A stretch of DNA of 64,000 nucleotides from Bacillus velezensis (GTDB lineage: Bacteria > Bacillota > Bacilli > Bacillales > Bacillaceae). Of this stretch, positions 1-8,310 are shown in pieces. Location: the NCBI RefSeq assembly GCF_001461825.1, contig NZ_LLZC01000019.1, positions 372,001 through 436,000 on the forward strand, written 5' to 3'. The notes beneath the pieces are model-generated. The model saw nothing but the letters and a program-made list of their open reading frames with translations, searched no databases and had not been told where the DNA came from. The position numbers were made by a program, and so were the translations under genes. Position 1 is the stretch's first letter; each line of letters begins with the position of its first letter.

Positions 1-594
1 GCTGAAGGAACAGACTTAACCATTGAACTGCCGAAAAAACATGTATGGGCAGGCGCGGGAAGCGTGAATGAGAGCGGGCACGAATTCATGGCCAACATGC
101 CGACAGAAGAGGTTTTCACCCTTCCGCAGCGTGACGGGGTGAACGGCACGGTTTCCAGCACGAAACCGCTGAGCTACGGCGGCAACATTATTGATAACTT
201 CACTCTTACCTTTGAAAACGGCCGCATTGTCGATGTGAAAGCTGAAAAAGGCGAGGAGATTTTAAAAGGCATCGTCGAAACCGATGAAGGCTCACACTAT
301 CTCGGAGAAGTGGCCTTAGTGCCGTACGATTCACCGATTTCACAATCAAATATTTTATTTTACAACACACTGTACGATGAAAACGCCTCTAACCACTTGG
401 CGATCGGCAGTGCGTATGCCTTTAATATTGAGGGCGGTAAACAAATGACACGGGAAGAGCTTGTCAAAGAGGGCTTAAATGAAAGCATTACACACGTAGA
501 TTTTATGGTCGGTTCCAAAGATATGAATATCGACGGCATTACGGCGGACGGCAAAAGAGAACCGATCTTCAGAAACGGAAACTGGGCATTTTAA
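1..594 (+). CDS. ampS: Aminopeptidase AmpS (M29 family), 3' part only
   Basis: The frame is open from base 1, so the gene is cut by the window edge and only the last 197 codons are present. It is a cytoplasmic metallo-aminopeptidase of the AmpS/PepS/AmpT (M29) family. The C-terminal metal ligands are visible: Glu in NMPTEEVFT, Glu in GEVALVP, His in ENASNHLAIG, and His/Asp in THVDFM. The spacing of the first three (66 and 29 residues) and the Tyr seven residues after the His match the family pattern as I remember it. It converges on ykpB across a shared terminator. The internal ATG at 64 is not the start. Identification is firm; the N-terminal half cannot be assessed. Confidence 0.9.
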   Translation, partial: AEGTDLTIELPKKHVWAGAGSVNESGHEFMANMPTEEVFTLPQRDGVNGTVSSTKPLSYGGNIIDNFTLTFENGRIVDVKAEKGEEILKGIVETDEGSHYLGEVALVPYDSPISQSNILFYNTLYDENASNHLAIGSAYAFNIEGGKQMTREELVKEGLNESITHVDFMVGSKDMNIDGITADGKREPIFRNGNWAF

Positions 595-596
595 TA

Positions 597-626
597 AAAA
601 AGGAGGCGATCAGGCCTCCTTTTTTT
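597..626. terminator. Bidirectional terminator between ampS and ykpB
   Basis: GGAGGC and GCCTCC arms form a short hairpin flanked by A and T runs on both sides, so it can end transcripts from either strand. The ykpB stop codon lies inside its T run. Confidence 0.85.
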
Positions 627-1533
627 ATTTCGCTTCATACATTTGCAAGTTGGCGCAGACGGTTTCCAAAACAGGTGTATCAACTGACAAGCCTTTCGCT
701 TTCTCAAGCAAAAATCCGTGTAAATGATCACCTTCCGTCACCCTGCCCTTTTCCATATCTCTCAGCATCGACGATTTCATATGGTAAGACATGCTTGTCA
801 ATGTGCGATAACTCTCTTCTTCCAGACCAGGATCTTTCGGGATGCCGGCAGCCTTGAAAATGGCTCCGATTTCAGCAAAGAGGCGCTTTGCCGTGTTGAG
901 GCCGCCTTCTGTTTCTAAAATCGGTCCGACCGGCTGTTGAAACAGAGTGGTCACTCCCGCCTGCGCGGCAATAAACATATATTTTTTCCAAATGTCCTTT
1001 TCAATATCCCGGCTGATGATGACATCCGCTTTCACACCTGCAAATGCGTTTTCCAGCTCGTTCATACGTTCTGTGCGTTCCCCGTTCCATTCACCGAAAA
1101 CAAAGCGGTGGGCAGCGCTCGTATGAAGAATGTCCCCTTTGTCGTTAAGGGCGCTCTCAATAAAGCAGAGGCCGCCCAGCACCTGCCGTTTTGAAAAAGC
1201 TTCAAACAGCTGGTTATAGTGCCTGTATCCGTTTAAAAAAGGAATAATGACCGACGAAGGTTTGACAAACGGTTTGACATCCCGAATAACGTCCTGCAAA
1301 GAATACGCTTTTGAAGCGATAATAACGGCGTCAAATGCTCCTTCTTCGCCCGCCATCATTAATTTCGGCTTGATTGAAACATCACCTTTTGCACTTTTGA
1401 CGATCAAACCCGTTTCTTGTAATTGTTCCGCCCGTTTCTTGCGGACGAGAAACGTAACGTCATTTCCCTTTTCTGCAAGACGCGCGCCGATATATCCGCC
1501 CACTCCTCCAGCTCCGACAATTAAAAACTTCAT
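625..1533 (-). CDS. ykpB: Ketopantoate reductase-like oxidoreductase YkpB
   Basis: 302 residues of the ApbA/PanE family: an NADP-binding Rossmann fold at the very N-terminus (GAGGVGGYIGARLAEKG, residues 7-23) and a helical C-terminal domain. PanE reduces 2-dehydropantoate to pantoate in coenzyme A synthesis. B. subtilis has a second homologue (YlbQ), and the role of YkpB itself is not settled, so the substrate is inferred only from family. The start is an ATG preceded by GGAGGA at 8 bp. The gene follows ykpA in the same direction, after an intervening terminator. Confidence 0.88.
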   Translation of the reverse strand: MKFLIVGAGGVGGYIGARLAEKGNDVTFLVRKKRAEQLQETGLIVKSAKGDVSIKPKLMMAGEEGAFDAVIIASKAYSLQDVIRDVKPFVKPSSVIIPFLNGYRHYNQLFEAFSKRQVLGGLCFIESALNDKGDILHTSAAHRFVFGEWNGERTERMNELENAFAGVKADVIISRDIEKDIWKKYMFIAAQAGVTTLFQQPVGPILETEGGLNTAKRLFAEIGAIFKAAGIPKDPGLEEESYRTLTSMSYHMKSSMLRDMEKGRVTEGDHLHGFLLEKAKGLSVDTPVLETVCANLQMYEAK

Positions 1534-1612
1534 GATGCATTCCTCCTTATCTTTTCAAGTTATGTATTCATTTATTGTAACGGGAAGTCAGAAGATTGAA
1601 AACTTTTTTCAT

Positions 1613-1645
1613 AAATAAAGAAGCAGAGTCTCCCCTGCTTCTTTA
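1613..1645 (-). terminator. Terminator after ykpA
   Basis: AAGAAGCAG and CTGCTTCTT arms with an 8-base loop, directly downstream of the ykpA stop, followed on the minus strand by a T-rich stretch. Confidence 0.8.
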
Positions 1646-3265
1646 TTACGCGTATAGCTCTTCAAGCTTTTTCTGTACATCCGCGTTTTCAAGAAATTCG
1701 TCATAAGACATTTGTTTGTCAACAATGCCTTTAGGCGTTAATTCAATGATGCGGTTGGCAATTGTCTGTACAAACTGATGGTCATGAGATGAAAACAGCA
1801 TAGCGCCTTTAAAGCTGATTAAGCCGTTGTTAAGCGCCGTAATGGATTCCAAATCTAAGTGGTTTGTCGGTTCATCCAGAATTAAGATATTCGCGCCGGA
1901 AAGCATCGCTTTTGAAAGCATGCAGCGCACTTTTTCTCCTCCGGAAAGAACGTTTGATTTTTTGTTGACTTCTTCTCCTGAGAACAGCATGCGTCCTAAG
2001 AAACCGCGCAGAAAGCTTTCACTTTGGTCATGCGGCGAGTATTGGCGGAGCCAGTCAACAAGGTTCGCATCGCTGCCGTCAAAATACTCGCTGTTGTCTT
2101 TAGGGAAGTACGCCTGAGAAGTGGTCACGCCCCATTTAAATGTGCCGCTGTCAGCTTCCATTTCCCCGGAAATGATTTTAAACAATGTCGTAACGGCAAG
2201 TTCGTTGCGGCCCGTAAAAGCGATTTTATCTTCTCTGTTCATAATAAAGCTGACGTTATCAAGCACTTTTACCCCGTCAATCGTTTTTGTTAAGCCTTCA
2301 ACCCGCAGCACGTCATTTCCGATCTCGCGTTCCGGCGTGAAATTGACATAAGGATAACGGCGTGATGACGGTTTGATATCATCAAGCGTGATTTTATCAA
2401 GGAGTTTCTTTCTTGATGTCGCCTGCTTTGATTTAGAAGCGTTGGCGCTGAATCTGGCCACGAATTCCTGAAGCTGTTTAATCTGCTCTTCTTTTTTCTT
2501 GTTGGCTTCCTGAGAAAGCTTTAAAGCAAGCTGGCTGGATTCATACCAGAAATCATAGTTGCCGACGTACACTTGAATTTTATTAAAATCAAGATCGGCG
2601 ATGTGCGTGCACACTTTATTTAAAAAGTGACGGTCATGGGATACGACGATGACTGTGTTCTCAAAGTTGATTAAAAACTCTTCCAGCCACTGAATCGCTT
2701 TCAGATCCAAGTGGTTGGTCGGTTCATCAAGCAGCAGAACGTCCGGCTTGCCGAACAGCGCCTGTGCCAAAAGCACTTTCACCTTTTCTGAACCGCCTAA
2801 GTCCGCCATTTTCTTCGTATGCAGGTCTTCAGAGATGCCCAGGCCCTTTAACAAAATAGCGGCTTCACTTTCAGCTTCCCATCCGTTTAATTCCGCAAAC
2901 TCTCCTTCAAGCTCAGCGGCGCGGATGCCGTCTTCATCTGAAAAATCAGGCTTCATATAAATCGCGTCTTTTTCCTGCATAACTTCGTATAAACGTTTAT
3001 GTCCCATAATGACGACTTTCAGCACTTCGAAGTCTTCATATTCAAAGTGGTTCTGCTTCAGAATGGCAAGACGTTCACCCGGGCTCATATGGACATCGCC
3101 GGTCTGCGGCTCCAGCTCACCGGATAAAATTTTCAAAAATGTTGATTTTCCGGCACCGTTTGCGCCTATTAATCCGTAGCAGTTGCCCGGCGTAAATTTA
3201 ATATTGACATCTTCAAATAACTTGCGATCCGCAAAACGCAAGCTCACATTATTTACAGCAATCAT
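1646..3265 (-). CDS. ykpA: ABC-F family ATPase YkpA (YbiT-like)
   Basis: 539 residues, two fused ABC ATPase domains and no membrane segment, as in ribosome-associated ABC-F proteins. Domain 1 has Walker A GANGAGKST (34-42), signature LGGSE and Walker B LLLDEPTNHLD. A charged linker lies at about 240-310. Domain 2 has signature LSGGE and Walker B ILDEPTNHLD, but its Walker A position reads GRNELAVTT (352-360), without the Gly-Lys of the P-loop. I recall the same sequence in 168 YkpA, so this is a subfamily trait, not a local defect. ABC-F proteins act on the ribosomal E site or in antibiotic resistance; the role of YkpA is unproven. Divergent from ykoA. Confidence 0.92.
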   Translation of the reverse strand: MIAVNNVSLRFADRKLFEDVNIKFTPGNCYGLIGANGAGKSTFLKILSGELEPQTGDVHMSPGERLAILKQNHFEYEDFEVLKVVIMGHKRLYEVMQEKDAIYMKPDFSDEDGIRAAELEGEFAELNGWEAESEAAILLKGLGISEDLHTKKMADLGGSEKVKVLLAQALFGKPDVLLLDEPTNHLDLKAIQWLEEFLINFENTVIVVSHDRHFLNKVCTHIADLDFNKIQVYVGNYDFWYESSQLALKLSQEANKKKEEQIKQLQEFVARFSANASKSKQATSRKKLLDKITLDDIKPSSRRYPYVNFTPEREIGNDVLRVEGLTKTIDGVKVLDNVSFIMNREDKIAFTGRNELAVTTLFKIISGEMEADSGTFKWGVTTSQAYFPKDNSEYFDGSDANLVDWLRQYSPHDQSESFLRGFLGRMLFSGEEVNKKSNVLSGGEKVRCMLSKAMLSGANILILDEPTNHLDLESITALNNGLISFKGAMLFSSHDHQFVQTIANRIIELTPKGIVDKQMSYDEFLENADVQKKLEELYA

Positions 3266-3345
3266 TTAGAATCCTCCATCGTGTCTATCATCATTAAAAG
3301 TATACCATGAATAAAGGGGAAGAGAAATGTTTCCCTGCGAATATA

Positions 3346-3376
3346 CGGGTTTGAAAAGATGCAGGCGTCAAACCCG
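3346..3376. promoter_or_regulatory. Perfect 9-bp inverted repeat between ykpA and ykoA
   Basis: CGGGTTTGA (3346-3354) and TCAAACCCG (3368-3376) are exact reverse complements separated by 13 bases. No T run follows, so it is not a terminator. The right arm covers the -35 position of the ykoA promoter, which fits an operator; the regulator is unknown. Confidence 0.5.
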
Positions 3377-3384
3377 GAGCGCTG

Positions 3385-3393
3385 TGATACAAT
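3385..3393 (+). promoter_or_regulatory. Candidate SigA promoter of ykoA (extended -10)
   Basis: TG-A-TACAAT is an extended -10 element, 34 bases before the ykoA start. The -35 position (3365-3370) is poor and overlaps the inverted repeat. Confidence 0.5.
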
Positions 3394-3427
3394 AGATATA
3401 TATACATATTCATCACGGAGGAACAAG

Positions 3428-3697
3428 TTGAAGCTTTTAACACTCACAGAATACTGTCTTATGATTTTCTTCACCGGGGTTTTTCTGGCCGTCACAGGCT
3501 TTACGGCCCGTGACATCGGCTTGTACGTGGGAATCGCCCTCATTTATACGTTTTCGCATCTCTTTTCAAAACGGATGCTTGAAAAACGCGGCAAAGAGAA
3601 GAAGCAGGTGAACCTTTTTTTCAGCGTTCTGGCCATTGTCGGATCAGTGCTGGCCACGGTATTGTTCATCGCCGTCGCCGCCTCGTTTGCCAAATAA
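3428..3697 (+). CDS. ykoA: Small membrane protein YkoA
   Basis: 89 residues from a TTG start at 3428, chosen because CACGGAGGAAC lies at the right distance upstream; an ATG at 3359 in the same frame has no ribosome-binding site and lies upstream of the promoter. Three hydrophobic segments are visible (about residues 6-26, 29-46 and 63-88), with a basic loop SKRMLEKRGKEKKQ before the third. It is an integral membrane protein of unknown function, in the same position between ykpA and sipT as 168 ykoA. It converges on sipT. Confidence 0.75.
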   Translation: MKLLTLTEYCLMIFFTGVFLAVTGFTARDIGLYVGIALIYTFSHLFSKRMLEKRGKEKKQVNLFFSVLAIVGSVLATVLFIAVAASFAK

Positions 3698-3737
3698 AAA
3701 ACGCCTGCTGTCCAAATCGGGCAGCGCGGCGTTTTTA
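3696..3737. terminator. Bidirectional terminator between ykoA and sipT
   Basis: AAAAACGCC and GGCGTTTTT arms with an inner GCTG/CAGC stem; A and T runs on both sides. It overlaps the sipT stop codon. Confidence 0.85.
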
Positions 3738-4316
3738 TTTTGTCTGACGCATATCATGAAATGGGAAGAACACAAACTTCGAGGTGCCGACGATCCGGTT
3801 TTCGGCAATTAAACCGAGTCCGTTCCGGCTGTCCATTGAGTTCAGCCGATTGTCGCCCATGACGAAGTATTTGCCTTTCGGAACCTTTACGGGGCCGAAA
3901 TCTCCCGTCAGGTTGACTCCCAGTTTTTTCGCTTCTTTTTTATTGCTCGCGAGGTACGGTTCTGCGATTTTTTTGCCGTTTATATAAAGCGTGTCATTTT
4001 TCATTTCCACCGTTTCTCCCGGTTTTCCGATGAGACGCTTTACATAATGGACTTTCGATGTATCGCCGTTAATAATGACGATGTCCCCCCGCTCGATTTC
4101 TCCGATATAATTGACGCTTTTGTTGACAAACAGCCTTTCACCGTCATGTAATGTCGGGTACATTGATGATCCTTCCACTAAGTACGGTTCGAACAGGAAA
4201 TGGCGGATTAACAGCGCAAGTGCGACCGCTATAATGATGGCCTTTCCCCATTCCCAATACGTGTTGGATTTTCTTTTTACCGATTTTTCAGAAGTAGGTT
4301 TTTGTTCTTCAGTCAA
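3735..4316 (-). CDS. sipT: Type I signal peptidase SipT
   Basis: 193 residues. It cleaves signal peptides from secreted preproteins at the outer face of the membrane. One N-terminal membrane anchor (about 24-42) is followed by the Ser/Lys protease domain: catalytic Ser51 in SSMYPTL, general-base Lys93 in YVKRLIG, and the GDNRLNSMDSR box near the C-terminus. The start is TTG with a strong GGAGGAAC site upstream. SipT and SipS are the two major signal peptidases in B. subtilis. It follows fruA in the same direction, but a terminator lies between them, so it is probably transcribed separately. Confidence 0.93.
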   Translation of the reverse strand: MTEEQKPTSEKSVKRKSNTYWEWGKAIIIAVALALLIRHFLFEPYLVEGSSMYPTLHDGERLFVNKSVNYIGEIERGDIVIINGDTSKVHYVKRLIGKPGETVEMKNDTLYINGKKIAEPYLASNKKEAKKLGVNLTGDFGPVKVPKGKYFVMGDNRLNSMDSRNGLGLIAENRIVGTSKFVFFPFHDMRQTK

Positions 4317-4415
4317 CGTGGTTCCTCCTAGACGATCACTGTTTCAGTTCATGCACCATCTTTACTTTATCATAACTCATCACAAAATACATAACGCTTC
4401 TATGCGTACATGATT

Positions 4416-4445
4416 GAAAAAAGCGCCCGTAAAGGACGCTTTTTG
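4416..4445 (-). terminator. Terminator of the fru operon
   Basis: AAAAAGCGTCC paired with GGGCGCTTTTTT just downstream of fruA on the minus strand. Confidence 0.85.
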
Positions 4446-4446
4446 C

Positions 4447-6351
4447 TTATTTCTCTACAACCGGTTTTTTGACGATTCCCAAGATAACAGCCGTTACAAT
4501 CGCTCCGATCACGATGCTCATTAAATAAAGCAGCGGATGGTTCGTAATGAATGCAACGAATATTCCTCCGTGCGGTGCAGGAAGCGTTACACGGAAAAAC
4601 TCTGTCAACCCGCCAGCTACCGCAGAACCGACAACGGCTGCAGGGATGACGCGAAGCGGATCAGCCGCTGCAAACGGGATGGCGCCTTCTGTAACGAAAG
4701 CTGCTCCCATGAAGTAGCACGTAATACCGGCTTCACGGTCACGTTTAGAGAATTTGTGTTTAAAGAATGTTGTCGCCAGTGCGATTCCAAGCGGCGGAGC
4801 CATTCCGCCCGCCATGATGGCCGCATGCGGCGCATAGTTTCCGGCATCGATCATCGCAATTCCGAAAGTGAACGCCGCTTTATTGAGCGGGCCGCCCATG
4901 TCGATAGCCATCATACCGCCTAAAATAATCCCCATTAAAACAAGGTTTCCAGTTCCAAGGCTTTCAAGCCAATTTGTTAAGAAATTCATGAACGCTGCTA
5001 CAGGTGTGTTAATGACAAATTGCATCAGAACTCCTGTGATAAAAATACCGAGCAGCGGATAAATCAATACAGGTTTTAATCCGTCAAGAGATTGAGGGAT
5101 AAAGACAAACAGCTTTTTCAGCAGGATTACGACATAACCGGCTAAGAATCCGGCAATCAGTCCGCCCAAGAATCCGGCATTCGCCTGCGTAGCCATAAAT
5201 CCGCCGACCATACCCGGCGCAAATCCCGGACGGTCCGCAATACTCATTGCGATGAATCCGGCAAGAACGGCAACGATCAGTTTTAACGCATTATCGCTGC
5301 CGATAAAGTTCAGCGCTGCGGCAAACGTGTTGTATGTCGGGTCTTTCGGATCAGCTGAATGAATTCCCCAGAAGAATGAGATCGCAACGAGAATTCCGCC
5401 ACCGACGACAAATGGCAGCATGTTGCTGACACCGCTCATTAAGTGTTTATAGAAAGTGCTTCCGATACTTGTGCCTGATTTCTGTTTCGGGCCGTCTTCA
5501 TTTGAAGCGGAAGATCCGCCGCCGCTGCCCTCGTAAATCGGCGCATCTTGGTTAACGGCTTTTTCAATCAGTTCCTGAGGACGTCTGATACCAGCTGTTA
5601 CAGGTACTTGAAGAACATGTTTGCCTTTAAAGCGCTCCATTTCAACCTGTTTATCAGCCGCCACGATGATCGCAGGCGCGTCTTCAATTTCTTGAGCCGT
5701 CAGCTTATGTTTGATACCGCTTGAGCCGTTTGTCTCGACTTTAATGTCAACGCCGAGCTCTTTCGCTTTTTCCTTCAGTGCGTCAGCTGCCATGAACGTA
5801 TGGGCGATACCTGTCGGACATGCCGTAACGGCAAGGATTTTGCCTTTTCCTGACGGCGCTGCCTGTTCTTCCTGCTCTTCTTCTTCCTCATCGTCATCTT
5901 TGTCATGCTGATTGATGATGTCAATGATCGCGTCTTCTGATTCAGCTTCAAGAAGCTGTTTGCGGATTTCCTCACGCATAAGAAGCGTTGAAAGTCTTGA
6001 TAATGCCTCAAGGTGCGTATTATTCGCTCCTTCGGTTGCCGCAATCATAAAGACCAGGTGTGCCGGCTGACCGTCTAATGATTCATAATCCACACCATCT
6101 TTTGAACGGCCGAATGCGATGGCCGGGTTAATGACGCTCGCCGTCTTCGCATGAGGAATGGCAATGCCTTCGCCGATTCCCGTCGAGCTTTGGCTTTCAC
6201 GATTTAAAATGGCTGCTTTGTAAGCCTCTCTGTCATTTAATCTGCCGGCTTTGTCAAGCACTGTCACCATTTCATCGATAACGTTTTCTTTCTCTTTGCT
6301 TTCTATATTGAGATGAATTGTATCTCTTGTTAACAGCTCAGTTATCTTCAC
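4447..6351 (-). CDS. fruA: Fructose PTS permease FruA (IIABC)
   Basis: 634 residues in one chain. IIA (about 1-145) has its phospho-histidine at His67 in GIAIPHAKT. An acidic linker (about 150-162) leads to IIB (about 170-265), with phospho-cysteine Cys177 in TACPTGIAHTF. A Gly/Ser-rich linker (about 276-294) leads to the membrane IIC domain (about 298-634). The protein imports fructose and releases fructose 1-phosphate, the substrate of FruK encoded just upstream. The start is GTG with GAGGAGGAAAG in front; the gap to fruK is 14 bp, so the two are cotranscribed. Confidence 0.95.
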   Translation of the reverse strand: MKITELLTRDTIHLNIESKEKENVIDEMVTVLDKAGRLNDREAYKAAILNRESQSSTGIGEGIAIPHAKTASVINPAIAFGRSKDGVDYESLDGQPAHLVFMIAATEGANNTHLEALSRLSTLLMREEIRKQLLEAESEDAIIDIINQHDKDDDEEEEEQEEQAAPSGKGKILAVTACPTGIAHTFMAADALKEKAKELGVDIKVETNGSSGIKHKLTAQEIEDAPAIIVAADKQVEMERFKGKHVLQVPVTAGIRRPQELIEKAVNQDAPIYEGSGGGSSASNEDGPKQKSGTSIGSTFYKHLMSGVSNMLPFVVGGGILVAISFFWGIHSADPKDPTYNTFAAALNFIGSDNALKLIVAVLAGFIAMSIADRPGFAPGMVGGFMATQANAGFLGGLIAGFLAGYVVILLKKLFVFIPQSLDGLKPVLIYPLLGIFITGVLMQFVINTPVAAFMNFLTNWLESLGTGNLVLMGIILGGMMAIDMGGPLNKAAFTFGIAMIDAGNYAPHAAIMAGGMAPPLGIALATTFFKHKFSKRDREAGITCYFMGAAFVTEGAIPFAAADPLRVIPAAVVGSAVAGGLTEFFRVTLPAPHGGIFVAFITNHPLLYLMSIVIGAIVTAVILGIVKKPVVEK

Positions 6352-6365
6352 TTTTCTTTCCTCCT

Positions 6366-7277
6366 CTATAGACGTGTGACTTTAACTTCAGGAAGAAGCT
6401 GCTGTACAAACTCTTCAGTTCCGAGTTCTTCAGAAAATGCCGTCGCGCTTCCGGAAGCAACTCCTAAACGGAACGCATCTTCCAAAGGCAGCTGTTTTGA
6501 AATTCCCGCAAGGAATCCCGCGACGACGGAATCACCCGCGCCTACCGAATTGACAAGCTTTCCTTTAGGAACATTGGCGAGGAAAACCGCCTCTTTCGTA
6601 AATAAAAGCGCACCGTCGCCAGCCATCGAAACAATCGCGTGTTCAGCGCCTTGTTCAATTAATTTTTTACCGTAAGGAACGGCAGCTTCGGCTGAATCAA
6701 TGACCGTATTGAACATTTCCCCAAGCTCATGATGATTCGGCTTCATCAAAAACGGTTTCATTTCTGTCGCTTTCATCAGCGCTTCACCGGAGATGTCCAC
6801 CACTACCCGGGCATTCTGCTTTCTGCATGCCTCAGCAATTTTTTCATACGTGTTATGCGGCAGGGAAGAAGGAATGCTTCCCGCTAAAACGATGATGTCT
6901 CCCTCTTCCAGAGCGGAGAACTGTTCTAAAAAGGCATTGAACACTTCATCTGAAATCGTCGGGCCCTGTCCGTTAATTTCCGTTTCATCGCCCGTTTTCA
7001 GTTTTACATTTATACGCGTGTCTTCATCTACCTCAGAAAAAGCCGTTTCCAGACCTTCCTGCTGCAAAAATGACGTGATATAATTTCCGGTAAATCCGCC
7101 GACAAACCCCAATGCTTTTGACGGCACATGGTGTCTTTTCAGTAATCTCGAAACGTTGATGCCTTTTCCGCCGGGATACTTCGTGTCATAGCTGGAACGG
7201 TTTAAACCGCCTACGGCAAAATCTTCAACGTGAACGATATAGTCAACAGACGGATTGAGGGTTACAGTGTAAATCAT
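6366..7277 (-). CDS. fruK: 1-phosphofructokinase FruK
   Basis: 303 residues of the PfkB ribokinase-like family. It phosphorylates fructose 1-phosphate from FruA to fructose 1,6-bisphosphate. Seen are the N-terminal signature GGKGINVSRLLKR and the C-terminal catalytic signature LVNSVGAGDSVVAGFLAG, with the base Asp in GAGDS. Its ATG overlaps the fruR stop by 4 bp (ATGA), which implies translational coupling. Middle gene of fruR-fruK-fruA. Confidence 0.95.
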   Translation of the reverse strand: MIYTVTLNPSVDYIVHVEDFAVGGLNRSSYDTKYPGGKGINVSRLLKRHHVPSKALGFVGGFTGNYITSFLQQEGLETAFSEVDEDTRINVKLKTGDETEINGQGPTISDEVFNAFLEQFSALEEGDIIVLAGSIPSSLPHNTYEKIAEACRKQNARVVVDISGEALMKATEMKPFLMKPNHHELGEMFNTVIDSAEAAVPYGKKLIEQGAEHAIVSMAGDGALLFTKEAVFLANVPKGKLVNSVGAGDSVVAGFLAGISKQLPLEDAFRLGVASGSATAFSEELGTEEFVQQLLPEVKVTRL

Positions 7278-8029
7278 GGTTTCACTACCTTTACGACAGT
7301 TTTTTCTTGGTAATTATCGAATGCAAGTTCTTCAGCTTCAGTGGTAATGATAGCGGCATCGCCCAAGGCGGCGAACGCTGCGAAAGAAATCTCGCCGAAT
7401 TTAGAAGGATCGGCTAAAACATACGCATTTTTCGCCTGTCTCACAGCCTTTGTCTTCAGAAGAGCCTCATCCGGATCGGGTGTTGTAAAGCCGGCTTCAA
7501 TGTGCACGCCGTTCACCCCGAGAAAGCTTTTGTCAAAACGGTACTGGCTGACCGCCGTTAATGAGGCGCCGCCGATCATCGCACCTGTTCTATGCTTCAC
7601 ATATCCTCCGAGAAGATAAAAAGGAATCCCTTTCCTTATTAAAGCGTCGATATGCATAACTCCGTTTGTGACAACCACAATGTCCTTTGTATGATCTATA
7701 AAATCAATCATGTGCAATGTAGTTGTTCCCGCATCGAGGTAAATACAGTCACCTTCTTCTAATAAAGATGCCGCTTCTTCTGCGATCTTCAGTTTATCTT
7801 GAAGGTTTTTGGAGGATTTTTCAAGCATATCGGGTTCTTGCCTGCTGTTGGAAAGTTTAGACGCCCCGCCGTGAACGCGCTTTAAAAACCCGCGCTCTTC
7901 AAGTGTTGATAAATCTCTTCTGATCGTTGATTCAGAAGCGTTTGTCATGCTTATCAGCTCTTGAATCTTCACCACATCTCGCTTTTCAATCTGATCCATA
8001 ATCAGCTGATACCTTTCAGGAGTGAGCAT
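7274..8029 (-). CDS. fruR: Fructose operon repressor FruR (DeoR family)
   Basis: 251 residues. An N-terminal DeoR helix-turn-helix (about 1-57, with SESTIRRDLSTLEERG) and a C-terminal sugar-phosphate-binding domain related to isomerases (DAGTTT near residue 100). In homologues fructose 1-phosphate releases the repressor from DNA. It is the first gene of the operon it controls, preceded by 281 bp containing a promoter, a candidate cre and repeated candidate operator motifs. ATG with GGAGGCGG upstream. Confidence 0.92.
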   Translation of the reverse strand: MLTPERYQLIMDQIEKRDVVKIQELISMTNASESTIRRDLSTLEERGFLKRVHGGASKLSNSRQEPDMLEKSSKNLQDKLKIAEEAASLLEEGDCIYLDAGTTTLHMIDFIDHTKDIVVVTNGVMHIDALIRKGIPFYLLGGYVKHRTGAMIGGASLTAVSQYRFDKSFLGVNGVHIEAGFTTPDPDEALLKTKAVRQAKNAYVLADPSKFGEISFAAFAALGDAAIITTEAEELAFDNYQEKTVVKVVKP

Positions 8030-8042
8030 ATTCCGCCTCCTT

Positions 8043-8056
8043 TGAAAACGTATTCA
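8043..8056 (-). promoter_or_regulatory. Candidate CcpA (cre) site upstream of fruR
   Basis: TGAAAACGTATTCA matches the cre consensus TGWNANCGNTNWCA at all but one position. It lies between promoter and start codon, where CcpA would block elongation. A second, poorer cre-like half (TTGTAAACGCT) begins at 8074. Confidence 0.6.
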
Positions 8057-8115
8057 TTTCGGCTGCAAGATAATTGTAAACGCTTTTTTTACTTCAAGCA
8101 ACTAAAATCACTCAA

Positions 8116-8266
8116 ATTCATTCAATAACTATCAAAATCTTTCACATTTGTTCATATTAACGTATGTACATAGGGTTTGTAAACTGTAAATTCGACAAAA
8201 AGGGGGACAATTGTATGACATTTTCTTTTTATCATAAATGAAAAAAGTCTATTATATTCATTCAAT
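8116..8266. promoter_or_regulatory. Repeated ATTCATTCAAT motifs flanking the fru promoter (candidate FruR sites)
   Basis: An exact 11-mer occurs at 8116-8126 and at 8256-8266, one copy on each side of the promoter, with related TTCA-rich half-sites between 8105 and 8152. Paired sites around a promoter fit repression by a DeoR-type protein; assignment to FruR is inferred from position only. Confidence 0.4.
8155..8183 (-). promoter_or_regulatory. Candidate SigA promoter of fruRKA
   Basis: On the minus strand, -35 TTTACA (8178-8183), a 17-bp spacer and -10 TTAATA (8155-8160), about 125 bp before fruR. Confidence 0.55.
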
Positions 8267-8274
8267 CATTAAAA

Positions 8275-8304
8275 CACAAAAAACCCCATGCAGACTGCAT
8301 GGGG
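8275..8304 (-). terminator. Terminator of the yknWXYZ operon
   Basis: CCCCATGCAG/TGCATGGGG hairpin followed on the minus strand by a T run, 6 bp after the yknZ stop. Confidence 0.85.
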
Positions 8305-8310
8305 CGCAGG

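Noticed and set aside
3359..3427. N-terminal extension of ykoA from an upstream ATG
   Set aside because: It would start before the extended -10 promoter and lacks a ribosome-binding site; the TTG at 3428 has a strong one.
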